Shown piece by piece: positions 1 to 13,048 of a stretch of 64,000 bases of DNA. Where the stretch lies: positions 29,447,001 to 29,511,000 of the forward strand of contig NC_135362.1 in NCBI RefSeq assembly GCF_051622035.1, in the 5' to 3' direction. A program made the position numbers and the translations under genes. Below the pieces are notes generated by a model that saw only the letters and a program-made list of their open reading frames with translations, ran no database searches and was not told the origin of the DNA. The stretch is from Arctopsyche grandis. Its lineage: Eukaryota; Arthropoda; Insecta; Trichoptera; Hydropsychidae. Each line of letters opens with the position of its first letter. The stretch's first letter is position 1.

Positions 1-957
1 CACAATACATCTTATATATATTTTAATAGCTACTGATCTACTGATCATTTTCTATTTTACAATTTAATTTAATTTGGTTAGTAATCATAGTATTATATTA
101 TTCTAATGTTAATGTACAACATAATAGTAAAAAGAGCTCAAAAACCTATTTACAATTCTTATAAATGCTCATAATACATCTAATACATAATATTAATTAA
201 AGACGCTCTAAAGTCGATGACCTAAAGCAGATTGTGTTTAGGTAATCTGTGTTTATACCTGAAGGGTATAGACTTTTTGTTGTAATCACAGACTCTTCAC
301 AAGTGTGTTAGTATGGTTATTAGTGATTCTGTCATAGATTCTACTGGTTAGTTTATTAGTAATGTCTGTAACAAACGGAATATTATATATGGCATGCAGT
401 TTTTTCAAGTTAGTATATATGGGTGTATTATAAATTATTTTTAGGGATTTATTTTGTATTACTTGGAGCTTGGAAAGGTTAGTATTCGAGACGTTATTCC
501 ATACAGGTGAAGCATAGGTTAATAATGGTAATATGAGTGCGCGATATAATTTTATTTCATTTTGAGTTGATAAAGAACTATGGCGATTAAATATTGGATA
601 TATTGAGGATATACCTCGCATCGCCTTGCATTTCGCTGCCTCAATATGAGGTGCCCATCTCATTATTTTATGGAACATTACTCCTAAATATTTTATTACT
701 GACTGCCATTTCAGACTTTCTCCAGAGGGGATTTTCAGATCTGAACTTGGCTTATGCTTTCTAACACTAAAGTATATGGCGTCTGTTTTGGTTTGATTAA
801 TTTGAATTTTCCACTTAGTGAAGTGTTCAGTCATTGTTTTAATTGCAAATTCAAGATTTTTAAGAATAGTGTCTGGTTTTTTGCTACTTGTGAAGCAAGC
901 GGTATCATCTGCATTATATAATATATTTAATATCTTACATCTGTATGAAAGTTTCAA
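1..957 (-). mobile_element. 5'-truncated jockey-like non-LTR retrotransposon, 3' end
   Basis: The minus strand carries the C-terminal part of a reverse transcriptase followed by a 3' UTR that runs to the window edge. The same 3' UTR recurs at 3000-3363 (plus) and 13049-13178 (minus), which defines a repeat family. The copy starts just upstream of the RT active site, so it is 5'-truncated, as is usual for target-primed insertion. Confidence 0.85.
286..957 (-). pseudogene. Reverse transcriptase C-terminal fragment (LINE ORF2)
   Basis: A 223-codon open frame resembles the jockey-clade RT palm and thumb region. It has an ADDTA active-site core near its start, a KWKIQINQTKT segment, a YLGVMF segment and a YASPVW segment. 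In jockey-type RTs the catalytic box normally reads YADD; here it reads YNADD, an apparent in-frame insertion of one codon in a TATAAT run. The fingers domain and the whole endonuclease are missing. It is a dead fragment, not a host gene. Confidence 0.8.
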
Positions 958-1395
958 TAAACTTTTCTTGGTAGTAAACTTTCTTATTTAATTGCAATAC
1001 TGCTTGTGTTCGCCGTACACTCGATGTGTACACATAAAGTTGTAGATTTTATCGTATCACAGTTGAAAAGTGAAAAATTAATTGACACGATGGAAAATTG
1101 AAGAGCCGTGTGTCAAGCCACGATCAGTCCTTGGTCGGACTAAAGAGAGGCTGCTGCCAAATATGGTCAGCAGTCAGCTGCTGTCTCACCTGGTCGCTGA
1201 CTCACATGCAGCGTTGCTAAACGCACTACCTACATACAACCTGACTATCTATGACTTTATAAGAACATTCGACGCTCAATATCTCCCTCGGATTGATGCG
1301 CTTTTCCGAGGTTTTCCTAGAATTTGACGTATGGATTCAATTTTAAATCGGAATTTATTATTCATATTGTATTTTGAATACATAAATCATTATTT
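958..1395. other. Unassigned spacer
   Basis: No gene is supported. An 81-codon open frame at 1082-1327 (plus) has no splice context, no family resemblance that I recognise and no neighbour suggesting function. It could be a decayed transposon fragment, because the sequence is less AT-rich than its flanks. Confidence 0.4.
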
Positions 1396-1840
1396 AACCA
1401 GTAGCGTGGTCTAGTGGTGAATGTTGAATTATTCCGTACTTGATGTTACGAGTTCGATTCCCCGCTAAGTCTCGCTATTGGCCAGACCTTGATTTGTCAA
1501 GGTCGATCGTTTCTTATCAGAATTTGCCAATTTTTCTGATTTTCATTGAAACGATTCCTGTAAAATTGGCGTTTCCTTCCCAATTTTCTGTTGCAAACCT
1601 TTAGTTATTGTTATATCTTAGGTTTCGCCATATTGCTCACCATAGATGTCTCTGTGGTTGTGTATCGAATATAAAATTCGTATTGTTACATGAAAGTTAT
1701 TCATCGTTATTTATCGTATTAATACGATATTTGTAATATCTGACGACAGATGTCAGATATTGTTTAGATTTACATGTATCTATGTAATAATTATGCCTTC
1801 CTGGTATATTTGTATATATGTATGTAAAATAAATAAATTA
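1396..1840 (+). mobile_element. tRNA-derived SINE, near full length
   Basis: The 5' head has pol III boxes: an A-box-like TGGTCTAGTGG near 1409 and a B-box GTTCGATTCC near 1451. It is followed by a body shared with all other copies here (GATCGTTTCTTATCAGA and GATTTTCATTGAAACG) and a tail ending in GCCTTCCTGGTATATTTG and then an A-rich run. I see no coding capacity. The same architecture recurs at more than ten sites in the window. Confidence 0.85.
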
Positions 1841-1929
1841 TAATATACACATGTGTGTAGTTCTGCTTGATAAAATCAAGTCACATATATTATATTTTTA
1901 CTTTACCAATAAACGTAGGAACAATAGAT

Positions 1930-2202
1930 GAAGTTTTGGGGTTTGGTGCATCCGCTCTAAAATCGCCAGACAAACGAACGACAGATTAACAGAACGGCAG
2001 CTTTAAACGTAATTCCCGATTTCTCGAATGGTAGATTGCACATCAGATGACGAGTAACCTTTCGATGTGCACAGATGCAATTATTAAAATGGTAATTATT
2101 AAAATTGAGTTGGATCTTTCTGGCGAGTTTAATAAGGCAAGATTCGATAAGTTCCAAATCTTGCCTTATTAAACTCGCCAGAGAGATCCAACTCAATTTA
2201 TT
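1930..2202. mobile_element. Foldback element with a 42-bp hairpin
   Basis: Positions 2102-2142 and 2158-2199 are inverted copies with a single mismatch, separated by about 15 bases. The flanking 1960-2100 segment resembles 37570-37735, so this is a repeat family rather than a chance palindrome. It carries no transposase and is probably a MITE-type element. Confidence 0.6.
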
Positions 2203-2999
2203 CCTATTGAACTGAAACTTAGAATCGGTTACTGAAATCCTTATCTTAATTATTTTTTAAAACAATATTTCATTATTTTATTTTGATCTTTCAAATTATT
2301 TATATGTTCTCAATATTATATGTTTATATTATTTATAGTGATTTTAGGTAGTTTAAAATTTTTGAACAAATCCGACAACCGGAAGTCGGACGTTTGCGCT
2401 CAATTTATATCGAAAATGCTCTCATATTCGGTATTATTTTATTTATTACTAGTGTTTTTACCCGGCTTCGCTCGGTATTTTTAATATAAACCACCTAAAC
2501 ATGGCCAATCTCACAGTAAACATTTTATTAAATTTATTTGAATATTCATTTGTTTTTTAACCAAACAAATAAACAAACATACATCCATACAGTGTCTCTT
2601 TCGAAATTATATATTAGATTTTATTTTTAAAACAGTATGTGTGAACGTGTGCGTATGTTTAATTATTTAATTTTGTTTTTTATCCTTCTTATATTCCTCA
2701 AATACATAGATAAAGTCGTGGGTTGGTCACGTCCAAATTTTTTTATAATAGGAAAGCATAAAATTTATATGTGATTTTCGATGAAAATTGATATATTTGG
2801 TTTGGATGAATTTTATTAACATGTAAAGATGTTATTTGTGAGTCACTCAAGCAAGGAAACAAAATTTATTTATCTGAAATCGTATAGAAAAATCGAAAAG
2901 TGTCAAAGTGTTTAAATTATATGCCGAAAAAGGCATAATTTTCGATTCGCTCCAATATTTTCAATTCTTGGTAAAAGCGAAACAATTAGCTTATTACAG
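2203..2999. other. AT-rich repeat-derived spacer
   Basis: 2220-2400 is related to the sequence at 15150-15990 and includes the ACCGGAAGT motif at 2378. A Helitron-like terminus (ACTAGT followed by CCCGGCTTCGCTCGG) lies near 2449-2480 in minus orientation. No exon is recognisable. Confidence 0.4.
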
Positions 3000-3363
3000 A
3001 CATTACTAACAAACTAACCAGTAGATTCTATGACAGGATCACTAATGACCATACCAACACACTTGTGAAGAGTCTCGGTGATTACAACAAAATGTCTATA
3101 CCCTTCAGGTATAACACACAGATTACCCAAACACAATCCGCTTTAGATCGTCGACTTTAGAGAGTCTTTAATTAATATTATGTATTAGATGTATAATGAG
3201 CATTTATAAGAATTGTAAATAGGTTTTTGATCACTTCTTCCTATAATGCTGTACATTAACATTAGAAGAATATAGCACTATGATTACTAACAAAATTAAA
3301 TTAAAATTGTAAAATAGAAAATGATCAATAGATCAGTAGCTATTAAAATAGATATAAGATGTA
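3000..3363 (+). mobile_element. Jockey-like LINE 3' fragment, second copy
   Basis: This copy begins at the codons for the last 27 or so RT residues (GACATTACTAACAAACTAAC) and runs through the 3' UTR to a GATGTATTGTGAA end. It matches the complement of the element at the window start, with scattered substitutions and one frameshift. It is a short 5'-truncated insertion. Confidence 0.8.
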
Positions 3364-4225
3364 TTGTGAACATAATTTAGTAATAAAAAAAATATACGCT
3401 TATCGCCTTAATTGCATCGTGTGTATTCACATTTATACCACAATTCCTCGAGGATGGAGCATTAGCTCATCTGATGAACCATTTAGCATAGTATACGTAC
3501 GTATACAGCTCGGGAATTTTAACCGAATGCAAAGCGTCATCTAGATGTGTCTTCAAGGCGTAGATTTAATCTGCACATCTGTGATTTCAATGACTTCCTC
3601 TGCACGGAGATGACGGCCTATCCTTTGACCCAATAACAGAAGCAAGGTTACCCTCTCGTCCTACTCATTTTCATACAGCGATTCAATGCAAAACGTTAGA
3701 TTCACAACGGTCTTATCATAAATTTAACATTACACTCGGAATATATTCGGAACAATGAAAAACAATTATGGCGTCCCTATTCGACGCCCTCGTGAACGTT
3801 TGATTTTTGCACGCGTGGGAAGACCAACAACACCATTGGCCCCATGGGTGTTACTACATACATATATACCACGTCGATTAGAAATCAAGGAAAAATCATC
3901 AATAGAATGACATTCAATTAAACGCACTTACGTATCGATCGATACAACCTTGCACTGTTGGTGTAATTAAAAGCTCACGCTTGAACAATCGACTGTTTTT
4001 CGAATCGAACTTGATACCTATGTACATTCAGAGAAATTTTATAATAATAGAAGGGGCTTTATGAATAAATTAATTGTGTCAATATTACGCGGTACGTCTC
4101 CGTATAACTATGCTACAACGCACGGAATACAATCAGATCAATTTACTTATACAAATGTATCCCATGTTGTTTATTGAATGCATTGTGCAATTTTTAACGA
4201 TGCTTGCCCATCTTGCAGGTAATAT
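3364..4225. other. Unassigned spacer
   Basis: No gene, RNA or clear repeat is recognised. The open frame at 3359-3544 begins inside LINE-derived sequence and is not credible as a gene. Confidence 0.4.
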
Positions 4226-4648
4226 AGCCAGCAGTATGGCTTAATGTTTAGCACCAAGTGATCAGTGGGTTCGATCCGCTATACTGCTGGTTAGATTTGG
4301 GGATTTTGTGACTCCAAATCGATCGTTTCTTATCAGAGTTTGCCATTTTTATCTGATCATTGTTGAAACGGTTCCTCAAAATTGGCAAAAATCATCTTTT
4401 CTGTTGTCACAAATTTTCTGTATTTATTGTATGTACAATTTGTAAAAATTTGAATCCATAGATGTCTCAATGGATTAATTCTGTAATTAATTAATTAATT
4501 GTTATTTCGTGTTCTTCGGCTTCTGGAAAAACAGTGATTTATGTAATAATAAAATACTGCATTATTTGTATTTAATTGTCCAGGAAGGTGCATTGGGGTC
4601 TTCCTGTCAAGCCTTCCGGGTATATATCTATGTAAAATAAAAATATAA
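4226..4648 (+). mobile_element. tRNA-derived SINE, full length
   Basis: The head starts AGCCAGCAGTATGG and contains the B-box GGTTCGATCC near 4269. The body has ATCGTTTCTTATCAGAGTTT and TTGAAACGGTTCC. The tail has an inverted pair CCAGGAAGG / CCTTCCGGG. It matches 35180-35560 closely along its whole length. Confidence 0.85.
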
Positions 4649-7600
4649 ACAAACAGAGAAGTTTTTATCCGACATGCGTCGAGCACCAAGCATCAAATAC
4701 GACTGATGCTGGAATTATTTAGGAATGTCTGTGGACAATCGTCACTTGACAACAATATAACGCCTAAAGCCACTTCTATTATTATAACATTTCTCTGAAT
4801 ACAAATGTTCCTATACATACATAGGTATTGGGTACATGGGTATTATGAAGTCGTTGAGTGGTTGGTTTTTGAGTTGGAGTCGTTAAAAATCGAGCTAACT
4901 TCGACTCGAATATCGAATACTAACGAACGTGTAGAGATCGTGTTTGCGACAAGAATGTCTCAACAATACCCAATATATAGGTTCATATGTATGTAGGTAT
5001 ATGAATCTGAGACGCGGGTGTTTCTATTTTTTTTTTATTACAATGTTTTACATGGTTTTCATATTGCGATTGTTTCGAATAAACCTGCCGATCGCTTTAA
5101 AAATTTCCATTTCGCACGGTTTGGGCCCTGATGGAGATTTCAATTGTGTCCGCTAAGTCGATAATGAAATATAATCGTAATAAACGATTCGGTGATTATT
5201 CCGCACAAAGCGATCTCGCACACGTCACTAATATATTTATCTCGGAACATCTGTCACCCGAAAATTCCATCCATCGAGAGTATAAAAATTCAACAAAAAA
5301 CTCGAGACAGGCATGGGTCACCCATGCATGTTTGGCTTTCCACCCCCCCCCCCTCCCCCCACTAGTTTTGTCACATTTGAATCATCGTTTTCAAATGTTT
5401 AGGTCAAATTGAGGAATGAACTGATATTTGATAATTTGCCAATATGCGCCAGACTGTATTAGTTGGTGAAATTACTACTGTATTTATCCCAGGGGGGCTG
5501 AAATATAGGTGCAACCCCTCCACCCCCCCCCCCCCCCGCAGTATAAAAGCAAAAACGAAACTTTTTATGCAATTTTTTTGTTCTTAGAAAATGCGGAAAA
5601 TTAGGGTCAGTATATGTATAATTTATTTATTTATTTTGTTTAGAAAATTTACAATTTTTATCAAATACAAAATTGATAAAAATTGTAAATTTATTTAAAA
5701 AAAAAACAAAAAAAAAATTATTTAAAGAAAAACCATTTAACAATTTTCGCATATATATATATATAGGTGAAATAAAAAGAAAATTTAAACATTAAAAGAT
5801 AAAAAATAAAAATAACAATAAAGTCAGATAATTAGAAAAAATATGAAAATAAAAATAATAATAATAACGATATTATAAAAATAATAATATAGTAAAAATT
5901 CGCAATCACAATTAATAATATATAAATATTAGGTACATATTCTTCAGCACATTTAAAATAAATATTTATCAAGTGAATTCATACGACTACGTAGAAAGAA
6001 TATCGTGTTGAATGGAATAATCGCCTTTTGATTATTTGTATACCTTTTTTGGACCGAATTATCAAATCAATTAATCATGCTGTTTTTCCGAAAAAAAATT
6101 AATTTTATACTGCGCTTTTATTTAAAATTTTATGAATCATATTTCAAATTACCAAAAACAAATTCTCATTTTCATACCTTTTTAAGTGGTGTATTTATTA
6201 AAAAAAATCACCCGAGGCCTTGAACTGAAATTAAAATTTGTAATTTGATTTAATGCTTTTTTTAATGTAAGAGGGCAGATGCCCCCATAGCCTCCCTCCC
6301 TGGTGGTATTTATATACATACATACATACATATGTACATACTATACATATGTGCATATGTTAGATACAAAAATTGGAAAAAAAATTCAACTCCACATTTA
6401 AAAATGACTTGTGGGGAAATTGGTCTCCACAGCCCTGATACGTACTAATATTGATCAGCACATAATTATTTTTTGTAAATTGACATTGAATCGACTAATT
6501 GCGGTGTTTTAAGTGTGCGGAAGATATTGTTTTTAATTGGAAAATCGCATATATTTGTCGGTCCGGTTCAATTCGAAAAGGTGACATCAGAAATGTTGTT
6601 AGGTCACTTTGTCGTTGATTGGATTAAAAAATCTTTATTTTTTTGACATCAGTGTTGCTATCGCAGCTGCATGGAAAGTACGCCGATTCGCATAGTAAGT
6701 CTGTTTTTAACAAAGATCCACTGTACATGTGTATAATCGAGTGTATTTACAAGTATTCAAATCGGACTCAACCATTCATAACATTCATAACAATGTAATA
6801 TCCAATTATGTAATAGCATCACACAAAAATCATATGATAGGAGCAGGGGCGTAACTAGAAAAATTGGGCTCGCAGGCAAATGTTAGCAAAAGGCCCCTCC
6901 TTTAGTAGTTTTTTTTATATTAAAATTAAATTACAAATTAACACATAATTTAAATGTTCTTTGTTCCTCTCCTTCGAAGTCGCAACATCTTTCAAAGACA
7001 ATTTAGAAGTTTCGTCATGAAATTTCCGTTCTTGCAACACCCCTAATAACCCAATCTAAAATGAATTCGGCCAAACCTTACTTAACCTAACCTATCCTAA
7101 CCCTTAAATAATACCAACCCCAACAATCTAATCTTAAATGAATAAAACCAACCCTGAAAATGTAACTTGTCATGACTTGACTGAAACGTAATTTCAATGT
7201 GACATACATACATATATAATAAAATCAGTCTGTTTATCACGTATGCGTTCGTATACCATTCAACCGATTGCAATGAAACTTACAAGAGTTATTGTGTGCA
7301 TGTCCGCGATGGTTTCTGTAAAAAAACAATCCCCCAAAAACGCGAACGGAAACGGAAAAAAACTGGAATGAGTGGCATTGGATGGAAAACAATTTCAAAT
7401 CAGTTCGCAACCTACGTTGTTAGGGTAAAATAAACAAACATATTGTTTTTTTTTAGTCAGGTCAAGTTAAGTTCGTTAACGGGAATTGAAACGCATCAGC
7501 TAGTTTAAGATAAAGTTCATAAAGTTCCGGCTTCAGCTTGTTTAAAATAAAATTTTCAAAACAGTCAGCTCTGAAAACAAGTTTTACCAAAGTATCATTA

Positions 7601-8877
7601 CAAGTATTCATATGTATCATATACTACAAAAAAACAAATCAATTTTCTATAGAGGTTATTCCAGTTGGAATAGTATGAATTTTCCTCGTTACAATCACAC
7701 CAGGAAAGTACTCTATTTGTCATTATTATAATATAATATATTTTTATTTTTAATGAGGAAATAAACATGCATATTATTGTTTATCTCATTATTCACGCAT
7801 TGTATTTATCAACCCAAAAGTATCACATGATTTTTCCGTCATTCATTCGAAACATGTATAGTCTAGAACTTTTTACCTTTGCTATATCTACAGTACATAC
7901 ATTTCAATGCGTAATATTGATTTTACCTCGTTCGATTTTGAAATACGTAGATTCTATTTTCGATTCTGAAATACGTTGGTTACATTCAACAATAGAATAG
8001 GTACGCCCACGAAAATACAATTGTATGGGATTTAATGTAATATTGATGAGGTTCGAGTGATCTTTGAATATGCATACATATGTAAGTCGATCATGTTGAT
8101 TGGCAGATGATGAACCTCGCAAATTTTTATTTCCAACACAAAAGAACAACAATTTTATTATACATGTCATGTTGTCATAACAGACCGATGACGCTATTTT
8201 TTTTTTGTGCATATACCTATGAATGTACATATATATACTACGTGTTCGTTTAACCGTGTTTTTGCCGGTTGCATTGGAGTGCGTCCCATTTTGTATGGAG
8301 AATCTTGTTTTGGCGCCGTTAGTTTGTCAGCTATTGAGAACCTTTTGTGGCCAAGACAGGTAAATGTAACCAAAATTATATTCACTCCATAATCAATAAA
8401 TGTTATACATTTCGGTATGTCAACAAACAGGTTTTTTAAACTTCGATACAAAGCTATAGTACAAAATTTTACAAAACTTTACATTCAGCGACAGCATTTT
8501 TTTACTCAATTTAAAATCATTGAACAGCAGGTATAGATAAAAAACAAATTGAGATTAAATTCGCTAGATAATAAATAATAAGTATTTTAAAGCAACCAGC
8601 AACATAGCACAGTGGCTATATTCCAAAATTTTTGCATTCTTTAACGTGTTTATTACGATTATCTTTCATCATCGAACTATCGGAAGCGATTTAAATTTCT
8701 ATCGGTGACCAAACCGCACAAAATCGCATAGTTTCAAACCGATCGGAAGATTGTAGGAATATTGCCTGAACGAACGATTGCCTGGACATATAATAGCATT
8801 GTAATAAATAAAAATAATTTAACGACTCAATAAGCCACAACCCTACATCCCTAGTAATAATAAAAAAAAACACAATA
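4649..8877. other. Gene-free spacer with repeat fragments and low-complexity tracts
   Basis: 5186-5285 matches part of the palindromic MITE family at 48373-48570. Poly-C tracts lie near 5342-5362 and 5521-5537. 5690-5960 is A/T-rich low complexity. 7210-7505 resembles a short Helitron-like or interspersed element (similar to 58756-59285 at its start) ending CAGCTAGT. The open frames of 60-108 codons here overlap each other on both strands and show no family features. Confidence 0.4.
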
Positions 8878-9384
8878 TTTTATTTTTTCAATTAATAATG
8901 CACACTCGCCTAACAGATTGCTCCAAAGCGGCGAGTGTGCTAAACAGATTAAGACTCGAGAAATTATATATTACATATATTAAATACATAATTATTACAT
9001 ACATACACATGACAATCGAAACAATACCTGACATCTATGGTCGGACATTACAAACATGGTATACAATACGATCAATAAAATTTTCAATGTAACAATACGA
9101 ATTTTAAATTCAATAAACATCCACAGGGATATATCTATGGAGAGAAATCTGGCGAAACCTGAGATACAAAAATAGCTCAAGGTTTTCAATAGAAAATTGG
9201 AAAGAAAAAGCCAATTTTACAGGAACCGTTTTAATGAAAATCAGAAAAAATGGCAAATTCTGATAAGAAACGGTCGACCTCGACAAACCAAGGTCTGGCC
9301 AACAACGAGACTGTAGTGGGAATCGAACCCGTGACACCTTACACGAAAGAATACAACACTCACCACTAGACCACGGTGCTGGTT
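8878..9384 (-). mobile_element. tRNA-derived SINE, the founder copy next to array 1
   Basis: Read on the minus strand, the 5' head starts at 9384 (ACCAGCACCGTGGTCTAGTG), the B-box lies near 9330, the body is at 9120-9290 and a variant 3' tail runs to about 8880. The tail contains a perfect 11-bp inverted repeat, GCACACTCGCC at 8900 with its complement at 8930. A related tail occurs at 19815-19920. Tandem copies of its head extend rightwards from here. Confidence 0.75.
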
Positions 9385-12190
9385 ATGAAAAGGAACTTAA
9401 AAATAATGGTAGTAATATTCCGTATACTGTATAATACGATGGACCTCGACAAACCAAGGTCTGGCCAACAACGAGACTCTAGTGGGAATCGAACTCGTGA
9501 CACCTTACACGGAAGAATACAACACTCACCACTAGACCACGCTGCTGGTTATGAAAAGGAACTTAAAAATAATGGTAGTAATATTCCGTATACTGTATAA
9601 TACACATGCCAGTCACTCGCAAGTACGAATCGCTATCAAAAATTAGCAAGGTCTGGCCAACAACGAGACTCTAGTGGGAATCGAACCCGTGACACCTTGC
9701 ACGAAAGAATACAACACTCACAACTAGACCACGCTGCTGGTTATGAAAAGGAACTTAAAAATAATGGTAGTAATATTCCGTATACTGTATAATACACATG
9801 CCAGTCACTCGCAAGTACGAATCACTATCAAAAATTAGCAAGGTCTGGCCAACAACGAGACTCTAGTGGGAATCGAACCCGTGACACCTTGCACGAAAGA
9901 ATACAACACTCACCACTAGACCACGCTGCTGGTTATGAAAATGAACTTTAAAATAATGGTAGTAATATTCCGTATACTGTATAATACGATCGACTTCGGC
10001 AAACCAAGGTCTGGCCAACAACAAGACTCTAGTAGGAATCGAACCCGCGACACCTTGCACGAAAGAATACAACACTCACCACTAGACCACGCTGCTGGTT
10101 ATGAAAATGAACTTAAAAATAATGGTAGTAATATTCCGTATACTGTATAATACGATGGACCTCGACAAACCAAGGTCTGGCCAACAACAAGACTCTAGTA
10201 GGAATCGAACTCGTGACACCTTACACGAAAGAATACAACACTCACCACTAGACCACGGTGCTGGTTATGAAAAGGAACTTAAAAATAATGGTAGTAATAT
10301 TCCGTATACTGTATAATACGATCGACCTCGACAAACCAAGGTCTGGCCAACAACAAGACTCTAGTGGGAATCGAACTCGTGACACCTTACACGGAAGAAT
10401 ACAACACTCACCACTAGACCACGCTGCTGGTTATGAAAAGGAACTTAAAAATAATGGTAGTAATATTCCGTATACTGTATAATAAACATGCCAGTCACTA
10501 GCAAGTACGAATCGCTATCAAAAATTAGCAAGGTCTGGCCAACAACGAGACTCTAGTGGGAATCGAACCCGTGACACCTTGCACGAAAGAATACAACACT
10601 CACAACTAGACCACGCTGCTGGTTATGAAAAGGAACTTAAAAATAATGATAGTAATATTCCGTATACTGTATAATACACATGCCAGTCACTCGCAAGTAC
10701 GAATCACTATCAAAAATTAGCAAGGTCTGGCCAACAACGAGACTCTAGTGGGAATCGAACCCGTGACACCTTGCACGAAAGAATACAACACTCACAACTA
10801 GACCACGCTGCTGGTTATGAAAAGGAACTTAAAAATAATGGTAGTAATATTCCGTATACTGTATAATACACATGCCAGTCACTCGCAAGTACGAAACGCT
10901 ATCAAAAATTAGCAAGGTCTGGCCAACAACGAGACTCTAGTGGGAATCGAACCCGTGACACCTTGCACGGAAGAATACAACACTCACCACTAGACCACGC
11001 TGCTGGTTATGAAAAGGAACTTAAAAATAATGGTAGTAATATTCCGTATACTGTATAATACACATGCCAGTCACTCGCAAGTACGAATCACTATCAAAAA
11101 TTAGCAAGGTCTGGCCAACAACGAGACTCTAGTGGGAATCGAACCCGTGACACCTTGCACGAAAGAATACAACACTCACCACTAGACCACGCTGCTGGTT
11201 ATGAAAATGAACTTAAAAATAATGGTAGTAATATTCCGTATACTGTATAATACGATGGACCTCGACAAACCAAGGTCTGGCCAACAACGAGACTCTAGTG
11301 GGAATCGAACTCGTGACACCTTACACGGAAGAATACAACACTCACCACTAGACCACGCTGCTGGTTATGAAAAGGAACTTAAAAATAATGGTAGTAATAT
11401 TCCGTATACTGTATAATACACATGCCAGTCACTCGCAAGTACGAAACGCTATCAAAAATTAGCAAGGTCTGGCCAACAACGAGACTCTAGTGGGAATCGA
11501 ACCCGTGACACCTTGCACGGAAGAATACAACACTCACCACTAGACCACGCTGCTGGTTATGAAAAGGAACTTAAAATTAATGGTAGTAATATTCCGTACA
11601 CTATATAATACGATCGACTTCGACAAACAAAGGTCTGGCCAACAATGAGACTCTAGTGGGAATCGAACTCATGACACCTTACACGATAGAATACAACACT
11701 CACCACTAGACCACGGTGCTGGTTATGAAAAGGAACTTAAAAATAATGGTAGTAATATTCCGTATACTGTATAATACACATGCCAGTCACTCGCAAGTAC
11801 GAATCACTATCAAAAATTAGCAAGGTCTGGCCAACAGCGAGACTCTAGTGGGAATCGAACTCGTGACGCCTTGCTTGAAAGAATACAACACTCACCACTA
11901 GACCACGCTGTTGTTTATGAAAAGAAACTTAAAAATAATGGTAGTTATATTCCGTATACTGTATAATACGATCGACTTCGACAAACCAAGGTCTGGCCAA
12001 CAATGAGACTCTAGTGGGAATCGAACCCGTGACACTTTGCACGAAAGAATACAACACTCACCACTAGACCACGGTGCTGGTTATGAAAAGGAACTTAAAA
12101 ATAATGTTAGAAATATTCCGTATACTGTATAGTACATATACACATGCCAGTCACTCGCAAGTACGAATCACTATCAAAAATTAGCATGTG
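9290..12190 (-). repeat. Tandem array 1: sixteen SINE-head units of about 166 or 192 bp
   Basis: The landmark AAGGTCTGGCCAACAA recurs near 9290, 9455, 9648, 9840, 10005, 10172, 10339, 10530, 10722, 10914, 11106, 11272, 11464, 11630, 11822 and 11989. The spacings are either about 166 or about 192 bp. Each unit contains the tRNA-like head (minus strand A-box GGTCTAGTGG, B-box GGTTCGATTCC) plus adjoining non-SINE flank (GGTAGTAATATTCCGTATAC). Long units carry an extra linker starting CACATGCCAGTCACTCGC; short units carry a remnant of the SINE body (GACCTCGACAAACC) instead. Repeated small open frames of about 70 codons here are by-products of the array. Confidence 0.92.
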
Positions 12191-13048
12191 AGCGAATTCC
12201 TTAATATGTAATTCGCATGTGACGAATATAGACTGACCCGTTTTTCGACTGTACCTATATTTTCATGAATGTCATTCAATCAGCTCGCGTACCACAGCTC
12301 TAACGACCGCTGCCATCGTTGTAGTGGGCGAGCTCGTTATTCGAGTATAGAGCATTCATTCGAACGAAGTTTTTCGCAGTGCGAGCACTGCATTCGACTA
12401 CGAGCCGTCGCGCGCGCCGGTCTACTCTACAATTACCTATTCTACATTTCACTCTACATTAACTTAACCACTTCATTTCTAACTTATATGATCAAGCCCT
12501 ACATATAACATTTCTCAAAAAAATTAAATCGAAAAAAAATCGTGTCCGTAGTTTGTTGTGACATCAAGCCTATATTGGATACAATTCATAAAAGGTAAAT
12601 ATGATAATTTTATCAAATATATAACTGTATTTTATTGTAAATCTGTATGTGTGTTGAAATTTAGGGTTATCTGTGCGAACGTGCGGCTAATCTAACTGTA
12701 CCAATTTGTGGTATCAACGTTCTGTTTGGGATTTATAAAATGTTTTTGGGCTAATTAGCACTTATCAAACTTTTATTTACTGTTAAATTGTTGTTACTGT
12801 TGAATCTAATTTTTTTTGTTTTCAAATATATAGTACATAAAAATTTTGCTCACTTTCATAATATTATTATTTTCTAATAAATTTTATTATACATATAAAT
12901 CTTAGTGATAGGGCCGATGAAATATAATCGGGCGCATTTATTTATTTATTTATATAATTTTAGCTATTTAGCCAGAATAAAATTTTTAAATTTATATTCA
13001 TTTTTTTTTTTGATGTTTAAATGCTTTTTATTATTACGAAATTATGTT
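12191..13048. other. Unassigned spacer with a GC-richer patch
   Basis: 12270-12430 is clearly richer in G and C and contains CGCGCGCGCC-type runs. It could be a promoter, an LTR remnant or an exon. The 79-codon frame at 12269-12508 has no recognisable family. 12500-13048 is AT-rich without features. Confidence 0.35.

Noticed and set aside
1082-1327. An 81-codon plus-strand frame considered as a small gene
   Set aside because: Balanced composition made it tempting, but no family, start context or splice signals support it.
7075-7110. Interstitial telomere-like CCTAA repeats
   Set aside because: There are only a few degenerate TAACCTAACC-like words with no regular array.
9376-11416. Repeated open frames of about 71-74 codons with near-identical proteins
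   Set aside because: They are one translation of the tandem SINE-head units; the frame simply follows the repeat and includes the tRNA-like region.
9290-12190. A cluster of genuine tRNA genes
   Set aside because: A- and B-box-like motifs are present, but I cannot pair an acceptor stem across the ends, and the units continue into SINE body or flank. They are tRNA-derived pseudogenes.
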